Of a stretch of 64,000 bases of DNA, positions 1 to 9,785 are shown one piece after another. Source of the DNA: Aristolochia californica (Eukaryota; Streptophyta; Magnoliopsida; Piperales; Aristolochiaceae). The notes under the pieces were generated by a model. It did no database searches and was not told where the DNA came from. It saw only the letters and a list, made by a program, of their open reading frames with translations. The stretch covers positions 20,801,220 through 20,865,219 of the forward strand of contig JARWKL010000015.1 in NCBI GenBank assembly GCA_029961685.1, in the 5' to 3' direction. The stretch's first letter is position 1; every line of letters begins with the position of its first letter. The position numbers and the translations under genes are program-made.

Positions 1-144
1 AAATGAAAGAAAAACGTAAGAAAGAGTGAAGGAAAGCTATTGTCAGCTGTTTGGAATCAAAGAAAGCCCTTTCTTTCAGACACTGCCCTCCTTTCGCTGT
101 GCCGAATACCCTCCTTAGACGAAGGAGTCTTCAACGAGCTGCAG
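1..144 (+). other. Possible untranslated leader exon, perhaps of RPN12
   Basis: This GC- and pyrimidine-rich stretch ends in CTGCAG followed by GTACAT at 145, a good splice donor, and then runs into a CT-rich leader-intron-like sequence. The first coding exon of RPN12 is preceded by an acceptor AG at 5293-5294 only 10 bases before its ATG, so RPN12 needs an upstream untranslated exon. This is the best candidate I see, but it would imply a leader intron of about 5.1 kb containing repeats. It could equally belong to another transcript. Only cDNA can decide. Confidence 0.3.
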
Positions 145-1741
145 GTACATCTCTCTCTATCTCACTCTTTCGCTCGCTCGCTCTCGTCAGTGAAATCTCG
201 ATCTCTCGTCATTGTCAATGGAGATTGCATATTGGTTCCTTTCCCTTGTTTCCATCCAACATCTGAATGACCGTCAAATGGAGAAGCTTGCGTTGTGGAT
301 AACCTTTGACGGAACTCCAGAAATCAGGTCCAAGACATGATTTGCAAAGCAGGAGAAGGGGCCGCAATCTTGTGCCTCTATGGAGCACAAAAAATTCAGA
401 TTTCAGACACGATTTTCCCTCTTGTGATCCGACATTTCTCTATTTTCCCAATGTTTTTAGTAATTTTTAGTCTTACTTGCTAATTTAGGAAGTCAAAGGC
501 AATGCAGAGGATTTATTTGAAAGACTAGAGCCATACAATCCCTCTCTCTCTCTGCATACGCTGTTAGGCTTCTTTCCACTGTAATTTGTTGTAGTTGTTT
601 TTGTTGCATGTGCTTGGGTCTGGGACTTAATATTTCGTTGTCGAATGCATCAGCTGGAATTGATATTCTTCCACTATGGGCACCTGCAGACTGCTCCAAT
701 TTCATTAAAACTTCATCTTTCATGCATCTTCCAGTTAGAAGTCTAGACTAAGCCTAAAATCGACATGGGTCTAATTCTTGTAGCCATATAATTTGTTGAT
801 GAATCTGGAAGGGAGACAAACAAGATTCCAGACCTCTTGATCACCCAATTCAGTTTCAGTTTTCTATATTCAATTTGTGCTCGTCTTTGATTTTTCCTCC
901 TAAGGCTCTCATGTTGCCTATGCCTGTCATGAGTAAAACATGTGCTTGTTTTTGCTTCAATTTACACAAAAACCAGTCATGGTTAAATTTTACTTCTAGC
1001 CCACAGGACAATGTAACTCGTGCTAACTTGGTTTCACTTCTATTAAGTTAACTAAAGTTTTTAGTTGTGTTGCATATGCATTTGTTTGGCCATTTTATTA
1101 TGAGTTGTTCTAGGGAATTGATTAAGAAATTGTTCTCAAATAGAAAGAAAATGACTGAGAATTTTGTATACTTATAATGCTCGTTTTCAATATGTAACTG
1201 GTTTCAAAGGACAAGAGAGGCTTGCCTGACTAATTTAGCTATCATGGAGAGTTGGTAAAAAGAAGTATGTATGAGAATACCAAAGTCAGTTTGGAGACAA
1301 ACTGTCTCTGACATTTTTAAGTGGAGTGTTGGTAAAAAGTTCTTCAGGATATGCACTAGACCTACTATTACCAATGGCTTGAATGAATATAAATGCTGGG
1401 AAGAAGAAACATAGAGAATTCAAGTATCGTGGAAGAGACCCACATAGGTAACGAGAATACAGAAGGTTGTTTGGAGATAAAATGTCTTGGAGGGGAACAA
1501 GAGAACGGTTTTGCCTTTTTGAGGTCCAAATCTGATTCGGCTATTGTTGAGGGAGAAAAAGAGGAGGAGAGATGCCGAGAAATGAGCTAGATGAACTTGT
1601 ATTGACAGATTTAGCTTGCCTTCTAGTTTTTCCTGTTTCTTATTTTACTGAATTTTGAGTATCTTATCCATTGAAGACAAATCAGATGCTGCAAACACTT
1701 TGACAGGAGGCCCTCATGGAAAATCTTAGCTCCCACAAAAG
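145..1741. other. Non-coding stretch without a supported gene
   Basis: AT-rich DNA with only short, poorly conserved open frames such as 1393-1590. No domain or splice structure is recognisable. It would be leader-intron DNA if the exon at the window start belongs to RPN12. Confidence 0.5.
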
Positions 1742-2033
1742 GTCATTGGTGAAATCCATTAGGGTAGCCTTTGGGGCAGACAGCAGACGGTGTCTTGTTC
1801 TGCTGTGCTGTTTTTTGGTTTTTTTAGAGCAAAGTAAGCAAGTCTATTTTGTCACTGGTGGAATCCACTAGGTTGGCCATTGAGGCAGGCAGTGGCTGGT
1901 CTTTTGTTCTGCTATTCTATTTTATGATTCCTCTGTAGAGCAAAGTGAGCAAATCTAAGGCAGACAACGCCCGGTCTTTTGCTATGCTATGCTGTTTTAT
2001 GGTTTCTCTGTAGAGCAAAGTAAGCAAGTTTAT
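1742..2033. repeat. Tandem repeat, about 109-bp unit, 2.6 copies
   Basis: Two full units begin near 1742 and 1851 (GTCATTGGTGAAATCCATTA against GTCACTGGTGGAATCCACTA). Each ends in a conserved AGAGCAAAGTAAGCAAGT block. A third unit from about 1957 lacks the first 35 bases or so but keeps the GGCAGACA, GTCTTTTG and AGAGCAAAG blocks. The copies have diverged, so the array is not recent. No coding potential is seen. Confidence 0.75.
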
Positions 2034-2354
2034 TTTTTTAATCTTTTTTATTGTCGTTGGAATAGATAATAAAAATTAAGAGAAACAAGAGAGGAAAAGA
2101 AGAAGGAAGCAAGCAGCCTTGGCTGCATTGAAGTTCGCTCTAGAAAGGCATGAACTTCCTTTTTTTATTTCAGGATTTATAAGTGATAATTACAAAAAGG
2201 ATAAAAATACCCTTCATACATGAAATCATATATCTCCTAAAATACAGCTCTAAATCGAATGAAACTTGAACCACATGCATATGAAAACATTGTCTATCCA
2301 ACAAACATAAGCTAGGATAGAGTACTGTTGGATTTTTGGAAAAAATTAATACTT

Positions 2355-3596
2355 CACCAGCTTGTTGTAATTCAAGCACAATGAACCTTTATTTATAATT
2401 GAGGAAACAAGTAGATTCCAATCACAATTAAATTACCTTTGGCTCAGTTACACCCAAAGTCTAACACTTAAACATAAGTCCTAGAATAATTAAACAACTA
2501 AATATAAATAGAAGACTAACATAACTAAAACACCTTTAACTGAGACTCTTCTGTGAGACCTACACCTGTGAGACTCCTCTTAGACTCTGCAATATTAATT
2601 CTGGCTCTGTGAGACTTCTTTCTATTAGAGTAACGTAAGACTCTTTCATACTTGCTCTTCAACACTCCCCCTTAAGTTGAAGTTTATAACATCAACTTGC
2701 AAGGAAAAAAAAATTATATCTTCAATATTCTTTTGTTGAAAAAAATTATTCATAGATACAAAATCTTCATATTTTGTTTTCCCCTTTCTTGAATATTTTT
2801 GTTACATAAAATTATCACAACATGTGGAACAAAATACCTCTTTATTGTATTTCTTCTTCTACTTCTCCCCCTCAAGCTAGGGATAAAAAAGACATAGAGA
2901 CCCAACTTGGACAAAACACAATATGAGAGAAGTAAATCACTCCTAGCCATATGATAAAACTCAATACACCTGTCAAACGGGTCATAGTCTGAAACACACT
3001 TCTCTCAGTTTTAAAGGTGAAAAAATGGCCAAACTATAGGGCACAACAAAGAGACTATTCATAGCTCAAACACAAATCACCTATTGGATGACGAATAAAA
3101 AACTTGACTCGAGCTAGATGTTGAATACACTCCCACACTTCAAAGTAGTGGTGTAGGCGTTGCTTTGATTTTCTTTGAGGAAGACCTTCTCTCGAAGCAC
3201 CTTCGTCAATTTGAAAGACCTGAATATCAGCCTTTTCAAGATCCTCAACTTCATCCTTGATGGCCAATGCAATCTGATAGCAAGTCTCAAACCTAGGTTG
3301 GATATTTCTGACAAAGGACCAGTTGAGGATGGTGAGAGGACCTGTCAACATGCCCTTCGTGGGGCGAGAGGTCATGCTCTTAAGCCATCGAGGACCAGAA
3401 CACAGTCATGGCCTTGGGGCGGCTCACATGAACATAGATGATAGGTGGCTTCACACAGCGGGACCCGTAAGTCTGCACCCACCCGTTGACAATAAATGTA
3501 AAGCCTTGCAGTTGCTCCCCAAAGTACTCTACCATATCACTTCCCTCATCTCTCTCTTTTGGATAAGGTTCTCTCTTTCATACTTGCTCTTCAACA
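2355..3596 (-). mobile_element. Ty1/copia-type LTR element remnant with captured host sequence
   Basis: Read on the minus strand, a purine tract (AAGGGGGAG, about 2669-2677) directly precedes TGTTGAAGAGCAAGTATGAA, the typical polypurine-tract/3'-LTR junction of plant copia elements. The LTR would run from 2668 down to roughly 2355. The first 24 bases of this LTR occur again at 3573-3596 in the same orientation, suggesting the truncated start of the other LTR. A second purine tract (GAGGGGGAG) lies near 2863-2871. The interior contains no gag or pol; instead it holds a methionine synthase fragment (3158-3542). The limits are approximate, and no primer-binding site or target duplication was identified. 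Confidence 0.6.
3158..3542 (-). pseudogene. Fragment of cobalamin-independent methionine synthase (MetE)
   Basis: The minus strand reads [14 protein letters not shown], then [28 protein letters not shown], and after a one-base insertion near 3380 [39 protein letters not shown] and REGLPQRKS. These blocks match, in order, the C-terminal catalytic half of plant cobalamin-independent methionine synthase, which methylates homocysteine in the cytosol. About 128 codons are covered. The similarity stops abruptly at about 3158. The frameshift, the lack of both ends and the position between two copies of an LTR start show it is a non-functional captured piece, not a gene. Several plant MetE exons seem to be joined without introns, which would fit an RNA intermediate, but I could not check the exon borders of the parent gene. 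Confidence 0.85.
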
Positions 3597-4912
3597 AACA
3601 CAATATAAGAAATGACCAAAATACCCTGAACTGATATTTTAACAGATAACTTGTTAGCTCACTTGAGACTATGAATTTATTCAAGGACAAGAAATTATTT
3701 GAATTAAAATAAGAAGAGAAAGACTGATATTTTTGAAAGAGGAAGAGTGAGGTCTTGAAATTCAACCACTCAGAACATTTGAAACAGTTTCTGACACATC
3801 TATTGGTAACAATTTAATGCTGAGAAGATTGTTCCTCCTGTACCCAACAGTTATTACTTTCACCATGTTGTCTTGAGTGAATATCGATCTCTTATTACTC
3901 TTCAGATTCAAGTGGTCAATCTGACATTAGAAGCAGCATTGTAGGCCTAAGAACTGTAATCATCAGATGTCAATACCAAAATTAAACCCTAGTTTGCTAA
4001 TTGACTACTTGACCAGTTCTGGATCCAGTAACAGAAGGCAAAATGCAGCAACTGGACCAGTAGATTGGTCCAAAAGAGGCTCCAAACCTTGTTGGGTTTG
4101 GTCCTAAATACTAAGCCCTGGATTTCAAAGAACTGGAGAACCAGCTTTTTCTCCCTGAGCCTTGTCAAAGATTGACACATCACCATTTAGAATGTTAGGG
4201 CAAGTAAACTAATCTTCAGAAAGTAAATGTATGTAAACAATGAAAATGAAGAGAATTGTAATAGCCAAAACAAAATGCAAACAGTACCAGGGTGTAGGAC
4301 AAATACTATTGATCCCAGAATTTAATAAAGGTGAACGATGATTTAGCATTTTTTCAATGCCTTTTACAGAGCTTTCATTTGTTCTATTTTTTCTACTCTG
4401 CGAGACGATCCAAAATGCTCAAACCTTAGTAATCAGTGGTCTAACATACTTACGACATTTTTCACTATTTTTTCGGCTTGACATTAGCTCTTAATGTAAG
4501 AGATCCTCTACCAGTATCTGCAAATGGTTTAGAAGTAAGACAGTCCAAATATTCTGCATCCCAGGATGTGAATAGAATCATATGCAGCCTTACATCCAAA
4601 TATAAAAATTACTTAGCTTCTCATGTCAAAGATTTCATTGTGTTGGGCAACATAACTATGGAGAGAAAAGAAAAGGTGTTGCTTTTCTCTTGTTTGGATG
4701 CACACGGAAATATGGTTTGATTTTTCATTTCTGTATTTCAAGGAACTCTTCACTATTGTCTTCAATAACCTCTGTGTTCACTCATACATAATTCATTTTC
4801 CAATAATGTCTATCATAAAATATTTGAATTCTAGAGTCCTTTAGGATTCTAATTTAAATAAAATTATTTTTAAACCAAAACTTTGATTTAAGTGAAATTT
4901 TGATTTAGGATG
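3597..4912. other. Intergenic stretch, nothing recognised
   Basis: AT-rich sequence with short open frames (for example 4478-4720) that resemble no family I know and lack splice-site support. I see no RNA gene or element termini here. Confidence 0.5.
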
Positions 4913-5042
4913 AAAATGGGATATTACGGTTCTTACTCTTTTTCTGATGAATCTGGAGATAAAAGGAGTGATATTATTGAGCCATGCTGTTTCAAATAAA
5001 TCAAAGAAATAAGAAAAAACAAGAGCCGTAATATCCCATTTT
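4913..5042. repeat. 130-bp inverted-repeat element (hairpin, possible MITE)
   Basis: The left arm AAAATGGGATATTACGG (4913-4929) is repeated exactly as its reverse complement at 5026-5042. The similarity continues inward with mismatches for about 14 more bases on each side (TCTTACTCTTTTT against TCTTGTTTTTT). The loop is about 65-95 bases. This resembles a small TIR element or a foldback. No target duplication is clear. Confidence 0.7.
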
Positions 5043-5093
5043 GAGAAACACACGGAATCGATGTTTCCTACTTGCAGTATATTAATGGGCTTT

Positions 5094-5290
5094 GAAATAA
5101 CAGACATGATAGTGTTGGCAGAGTGTGCAACTGTGCTGATTATCCTCTCTGTTAGAGTTATTGTTTAAGTAGCAATTTTGAGGAACCTAACTTTCATTAG
5201 GAATTTACTTGTTGTGATTACTCGACTCCTTTTAACTTATGATGTGGGGATGGGTGTAAAATGTACGTGTTTTGTTTTATTTTATATATT
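5094..5290 (+). repeat. Direct repeat, copy 1 (upstream of RPN12 first coding exon)
   Basis: This segment starts GAAATAACAGACATGATAGT and includes GATTATCCTCTC, a block close to TTAGGAATTTAC, TTGTGATTAC and GATGTGGGGATGGGTGTAAA. The same ordered blocks occur in RPN12 intron 2 at 6048-6280. The copies are clearly related but diverged. Confidence 0.75.
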
Positions 5291-5304
5291 CCAGGTCACT
5301 CAAA

Positions 5305-8300
5305 ATGGATCCAAAGCTTACTGAAGTTTCTCAGATTTTTGAGCGATTTAAAGCGGCATTTGTCCGGAACGATTTTGAAACCTGCAAAAGACTCCTTTCG
5401 CAGCTCAAGGTATGATCCAAACCTAACTACCTCACCTTCTTTTAACTCCTGATGCATGCATTCTTTTAATCTATTTCATGGTGTTGAGATATTGTTCACA
5501 CATGTATATGGCTGTCAGGACATGGATAAGAAGAATGATAGAAAACCTGTGAAACATCATCTTTATGCTAGTATATTCAAATGTGGACCTGTTTAGTGCC
5601 ATCTTCCTTTGAACACCCTTTAGGTTTATATAAACTAATAATGTTGGATGCAAATGGTACTCATTATTCCTTTTAGCAATTCATGGAGGCAAAATGTTTT
5701 CCCATATTTAAGTTTTTGCTACATTAGTCCCTTGAAATCTTTTTAGTTGTTTGAGTTTAATTCTTAGTCATCATTCCAATTGATCAAATGGACATATGTA
5801 TGTCTCCTCTGCTTTTGTTTCAATAAATTTATTTTGTAGTGGTCTCAGTTTTTTATTCTTGGACATTTTATTACCCTGCAGGTGTTGTTGACAGAATTTC
5901 CAAGCCTTCCGCCATTATTCTACAAAACGCCTAATGCAGTTCAGGAACTGACTCTAGCACGTAATAATCTGGCATAGTGATATTTACTCTGCTTTCTTGA
6001 TTTATCTAAGAAATTGATATATCATATATTTCATCAAAATATGGAAAAGAAATAACAGACATTGTAGCCTTGGTAGAAAGTGCAAAATGTGTTGATTATC
6101 CTCTCCTTTGGAATTCTCGTAGTTTTAGGCAGCAAAAAAAAAAAAAAAAAGTGGTGGTTTTTACTTAAATTAATTATAATCTAACTTCCATTAGAGATTT
6201 ACCTGTTGTGATCACTTGAATCCTTTGGAACGTCTGATGTGGAGATGGGTGTAAATTGTATGTGCATTATTTTATCTCCTATATTTTTGCTCAATAGTAA
6301 AAACCACTCAATATTATGAAACAAGAGCAACATCTACTTTCTTGAGTTAATGGTAAACTGTGGAAAACTTTTTCAAATATTGGATCACAGTCATGTAGTG
6401 CACATCGTCATCATCATCGTGTCATTATCACTCTTATTATAACTATTATTGTTGCTGTTGCTGCTATTACTGTTGTTATTGTTGTCGTTGTGTGTGTGCG
6501 TTATCATTTTATTATTATCATTCTTATTATGATTGTTATTGTTGTTGTTTTTGTTGCTGTTGTTGCTATTATTGTTGTTGTAGGTGGTGGTGATGGTGGT
6601 TTAGGGTGTGGGCATGTCATCATCATATCATTATCATTCTTATTATGATTGTTGTTGTTGTTGTTGTAGCTGCTGCTGCTATTATTGATATTGTTGTTGT
6701 TGTTGTTGTTGGTGGTGGGGTGTGTTCGTGTGCTTGCCTGCGTGCATAATGAGCCATTGCCTATATGCGCATTGAAAGGAAACTTGTTATTTACAATCTC
6801 ACTAATTCTAGGTTGTGTGCACTTGCCAGACTTTGAATGCTTCTAGGATGCTCACTTATTGTCCTTTGGAATAAATTTGATATGCTTAGCTAATTCAGAA
6901 CTGTTTTAAGTTAGGTACTGAACCAGATCATTGATCAGTTCTGGAATCTGTGACATGAACCGTCTATTCTAGAAATTAATTGTTGTCAGAATTTGTTGAA
7001 TTAGGATGTTGCCAGAACTTATCATGGCTATTTAACTGAGTCTGCTAGCTGGTCAAACTTCTTGGGGGGTTTTCGGGGATCACTGTGTGATGCCCTTCCA
7101 TATCTTGTTTGTCATGATGCATACCAGGCCTGATTCAACTTGTATGATGTAGACAAGGTTCTATTGCCTCATCATATGACAGCCATTTGGGAATTGTTTT
7201 GGACTCATCCCATCTGATTCCTCTGTGCTTTATCATTTAATAAGACCTGATGCAGTTATTCTGAAAAAAAGAGATCATTTTTTTTTTTTTTTGAAATGGT
7301 GATGAAAAAAAAAAAGAAAAAAAACGAGATCATGTTCTTTCTTTGTTTTAAATTCTGTAAGTTCTCTATTGAAATTAAGAATTGATAGAACCTCTTGTTA
7401 TGTATTGTTGAACACATCTGGAGCTATTCTATTTTTTCAGTGAGTTTTTATGTATTTCGTGTTTAGTTCTAATTGTTGGTAAATCTGCAGGGGAAATCTA
7501 TGAACATGCTGTTGTTCTTAGTGTGAAAACCGAAGACCAAGATGCTTTTGAGAGGGATTTCTTCCAGCTTAAACCTTATTATACTGACACCTGGTAGTTT
7601 TCTACTATTTGCATTTTAACACCCCAAAAACTTATATTACTTCATTTTCTCTTCCTTTTATTTACTCCCTGTTATAAAGCTTTAAGATCAACAGTTATAA
7701 TTCTATTAGTGACAGAGTTATTATATTCACTATAAATTCTCCTTTTGGCCGTTACTGGTACAGTGGATTAATACCATCCTCTCCTCAAGAGTATCCAATT
7801 CTGGGCCTGAACCTTCTGAGACTCCTTGTTCAAAATAGAATTGCGGAGTTCCACACTGAACTAGAGCTGCTTCCAGCAAGTGCACTAGAGAACCCTTACA
7901 TCAAGCATGCTGTAGAGTTGGAGCAGTCCTTCATGGAAGGTGCTTACAACCGTGTGTTGAGTGCAAGGCAGACTGTTCCACATGAAACTTATGTGTATTT
8001 CATGGATCTCCTTGCTAAGACAGTCAGGTGATACTTCATATTTGTGCTGGATAATATCTTTCTGCTTAAATTTGGATGCTTAACATATGCAATATTCTTG
8101 AGATATCACTGGTGTATAGAAAATCTTATTACAATTTTCTGCTCTCTTTGCAGAGATGAAATTGCTGGTTGCAGTGAAAGGGCGTATGATTACCTTTCTG
8201 TTGCTGATGCCAAGCAGATCATGATGTTCTCCTCTGACCAAGAATTAGCCGATTACATTGGAGTGGTACTGCAGTAATGAACATGTCACAGCTTTATTGT

Positions 8301-8918
8301 TTTGTCGTCCGTTCACTTTTGTGCTTCTACAGCATATCTTACTCTTTTATTTATTTATTTATTTATCTGTGGGTTAGTTATGCTTCCCATTAGTCCCATT
8401 ATTGCACCTTCCCACCATTTCTGCTGTTGCTTTGTATAACTTTAATGCATATCCGATCTCTCTTTTTTTCTTTTTCTTCAATGATTTCCAGAAAATGATA
8501 GGGCATCTGAATCTAGATTTTTCTTTTATCTTAAATTTTATTTCTTAGGCATCATCTTATTATGTAGGATGTTTCCTGTGATTGCCATTGTGTTTTTCTG
8601 TTGATAAGAATGAAGGTTCTGAAGTGAAATGTGTAGAATGGCCTTAACTTTCAGTTCTGGCAGTACCAGTAATTAAGAAGAAATTTCTTTGCACATATAA
8701 GTCTTGTAACATTTCAAATTGACTGTTTTTGCATATGAATGATGTTAGATCATTTTTGTCATGTTGATTGCTTACAGGAGCACCCAGAGTGGGAGATAAA
8801 GGATGGCTCGGTAATTTTCCAAAAGGCAAAAGAGACAGTACCCTGCAAGGAGATACCATCACTCCAACTCATCAACCAGACACTCAGTTATGCACGGGAG
8901 TTGGAACGGATTGTGTAG
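5305..8918 (+). CDS. RPN12: 26S proteasome non-ATPase regulatory subunit RPN12 (PSMD8)
   Basis: RPN12 is a PCI-domain lid subunit of the 19S regulatory particle, needed for assembly of the complex that degrades ubiquitinated proteins in cytosol and nucleus. Six coding exons join in frame: 5305-5409, 5882-5960, 7491-7593, 7764-8027, 8154-8265 and 8778-8918, giving 267 residues, the usual plant length. All introns are GT-AG. The product begins MDPKLTEVSQIFERFKAAF, has the conserved PSPQEYPILGLNLLRLLVQN-type block (here SSPQEYPILGLNLLRLLVQN) and ends INQTLSYARELERIV. The ATG lies 10 bases after an acceptor AG, so an upstream untranslated exon is expected. Intron 2 (5961-7490) carries a compound GTT/ATT microsatellite and a direct repeat. 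No broken codon or missing exon was seen, so this should be a working gene. Confidence 0.95.
6048..6280 (+). repeat. Direct repeat, copy 2 (in RPN12 intron 2)
   Basis: Second copy of the segment at 5094-5290. It is longer because of an A-run and inserted AT-rich bases near 6134-6180. Together the copies bracket coding exons 1 and 2 of RPN12, suggesting an old local duplication. Confidence 0.75.
6395..6720 (+). repeat. Compound trinucleotide microsatellite (GTT/ATT/CAT)
   Basis: Long runs of GTT, GCT, ATT and CAT triplets alternate. A larger block, TCATTATCATTCTTATTATG followed by GTT repeats, recurs, so short segments were duplicated on top of triplet slippage. It lies in RPN12 intron 2. The array should be length-variable. 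Confidence 0.85.
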
Positions 8919-9429
8919 CCAGCCACATTTTATTTGAAGATCCATTGACAAACTGCAACAACTTACCTCCTATTAACGTTGAGCCTGATCAGATTTATTC
9001 ATCAGTCTACCATTTGGTTGCGCTGTCTTTTGTCTCAATATGGATTGTGAACTTCTTCGAGTTGAATCCTTCTCTTAAAATTTTTATTTCGGGGATGAAA
9101 GAAAAAGAACTGTTGAAACCTGTAACCATTTGGGTAAAAGTATGTTGTAGTCGTACCCTCTGATGCAACTCTCTGATCAGCCATTTAGTCTCCACCATGA
9201 TTTTCTGATCTGCTCTCGGAAACCAACTTGGACGCCTGCTTCTCCTTCAATCTGGCTGAAAGACACTATTCTTCCCTTTCCAAATACTACTTTCTAGGCA
9301 CGGAAGAAAAGAAGAGTGGATCTTTCTGTCTTTGCTCTTGGTTATCCATTGGCAGATGAGATTGAGAAAGTTGGTCTGAGTAGTCATTCCATTGCTTCTC
9401 TCTTACCGTTAATGGAGAACAAATTTATA
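8919..9429 (+). other. RPN12 3' UTR and short intergenic spacer
   Basis: This covers the probable 3' untranslated region of RPN12 and the spacer before eIF3m. A 54-codon open frame (9298-9462) follows a TTTCTAG acceptor-like site, but it matches nothing I recognise and is short enough to arise by chance. Confidence 0.5.
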
Positions 9430-9606
9430 GAAGAGAAAGCGCGACGAGAACAATTAGAGTAAAGGGTATTTTTGTAAAAATATCTATGCTAACGAGTTAA
9501 CTCATAAGCTGATAAGCCGAGTTTGGAATTAAAAACTTAATTAAACCGAGTTTTGTTTTTAGCTGAGTTGGAATGATTTGCTAGCCGACTAAGTGCCACT
9601 AAACAC
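9430..9606. repeat. Partial copy of a hAT-like MITE
   Basis: The sequence from about 9430 (GACGAGAACAATTAGAGTAA), through TAACGAGTTAACTCA, to TTAGCTGAGTTGGAATGATT and GCCGACTAAGTGCCACT matches the right-hand end of the complete element at 35943-36626. The left end is missing. It lies about 180 bases upstream of the eIF3m start codon, within its likely promoter. Confidence 0.7.
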
Positions 9607-9785
9607 GGCCCATGGACGTCTTGAGAGTACAGCCCATCATCGGTTGTAATAAGCGCCTCCAAAAACCTAGAGGCGTGGAAGGTGAACTGCTATCTCTTCT
9701 CAGAGGCCGAGCTCGGAAGCCAGGGCCTACCTTTTTGTTCCTCTGCCCAGGTCTTCCATTCTCGCCCTTGCTTCGGTTTGCGGTC

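Noticed and set aside
3055..3375. 106-codon minus-strand frame as a functional methionine synthase gene
   Set aside because: It covers only part of the catalytic half, follows a frameshift and ends in unrelated sequence, so it is annotated as a pseudogene fragment.
9298..9462. 54-codon open frame after a TTTCTAG acceptor-like site, ending in KARREQLE
   Set aside because: No recognised family, no donor partner, and its 3' part overlaps the MITE fragment. An open run this short is expected by chance.
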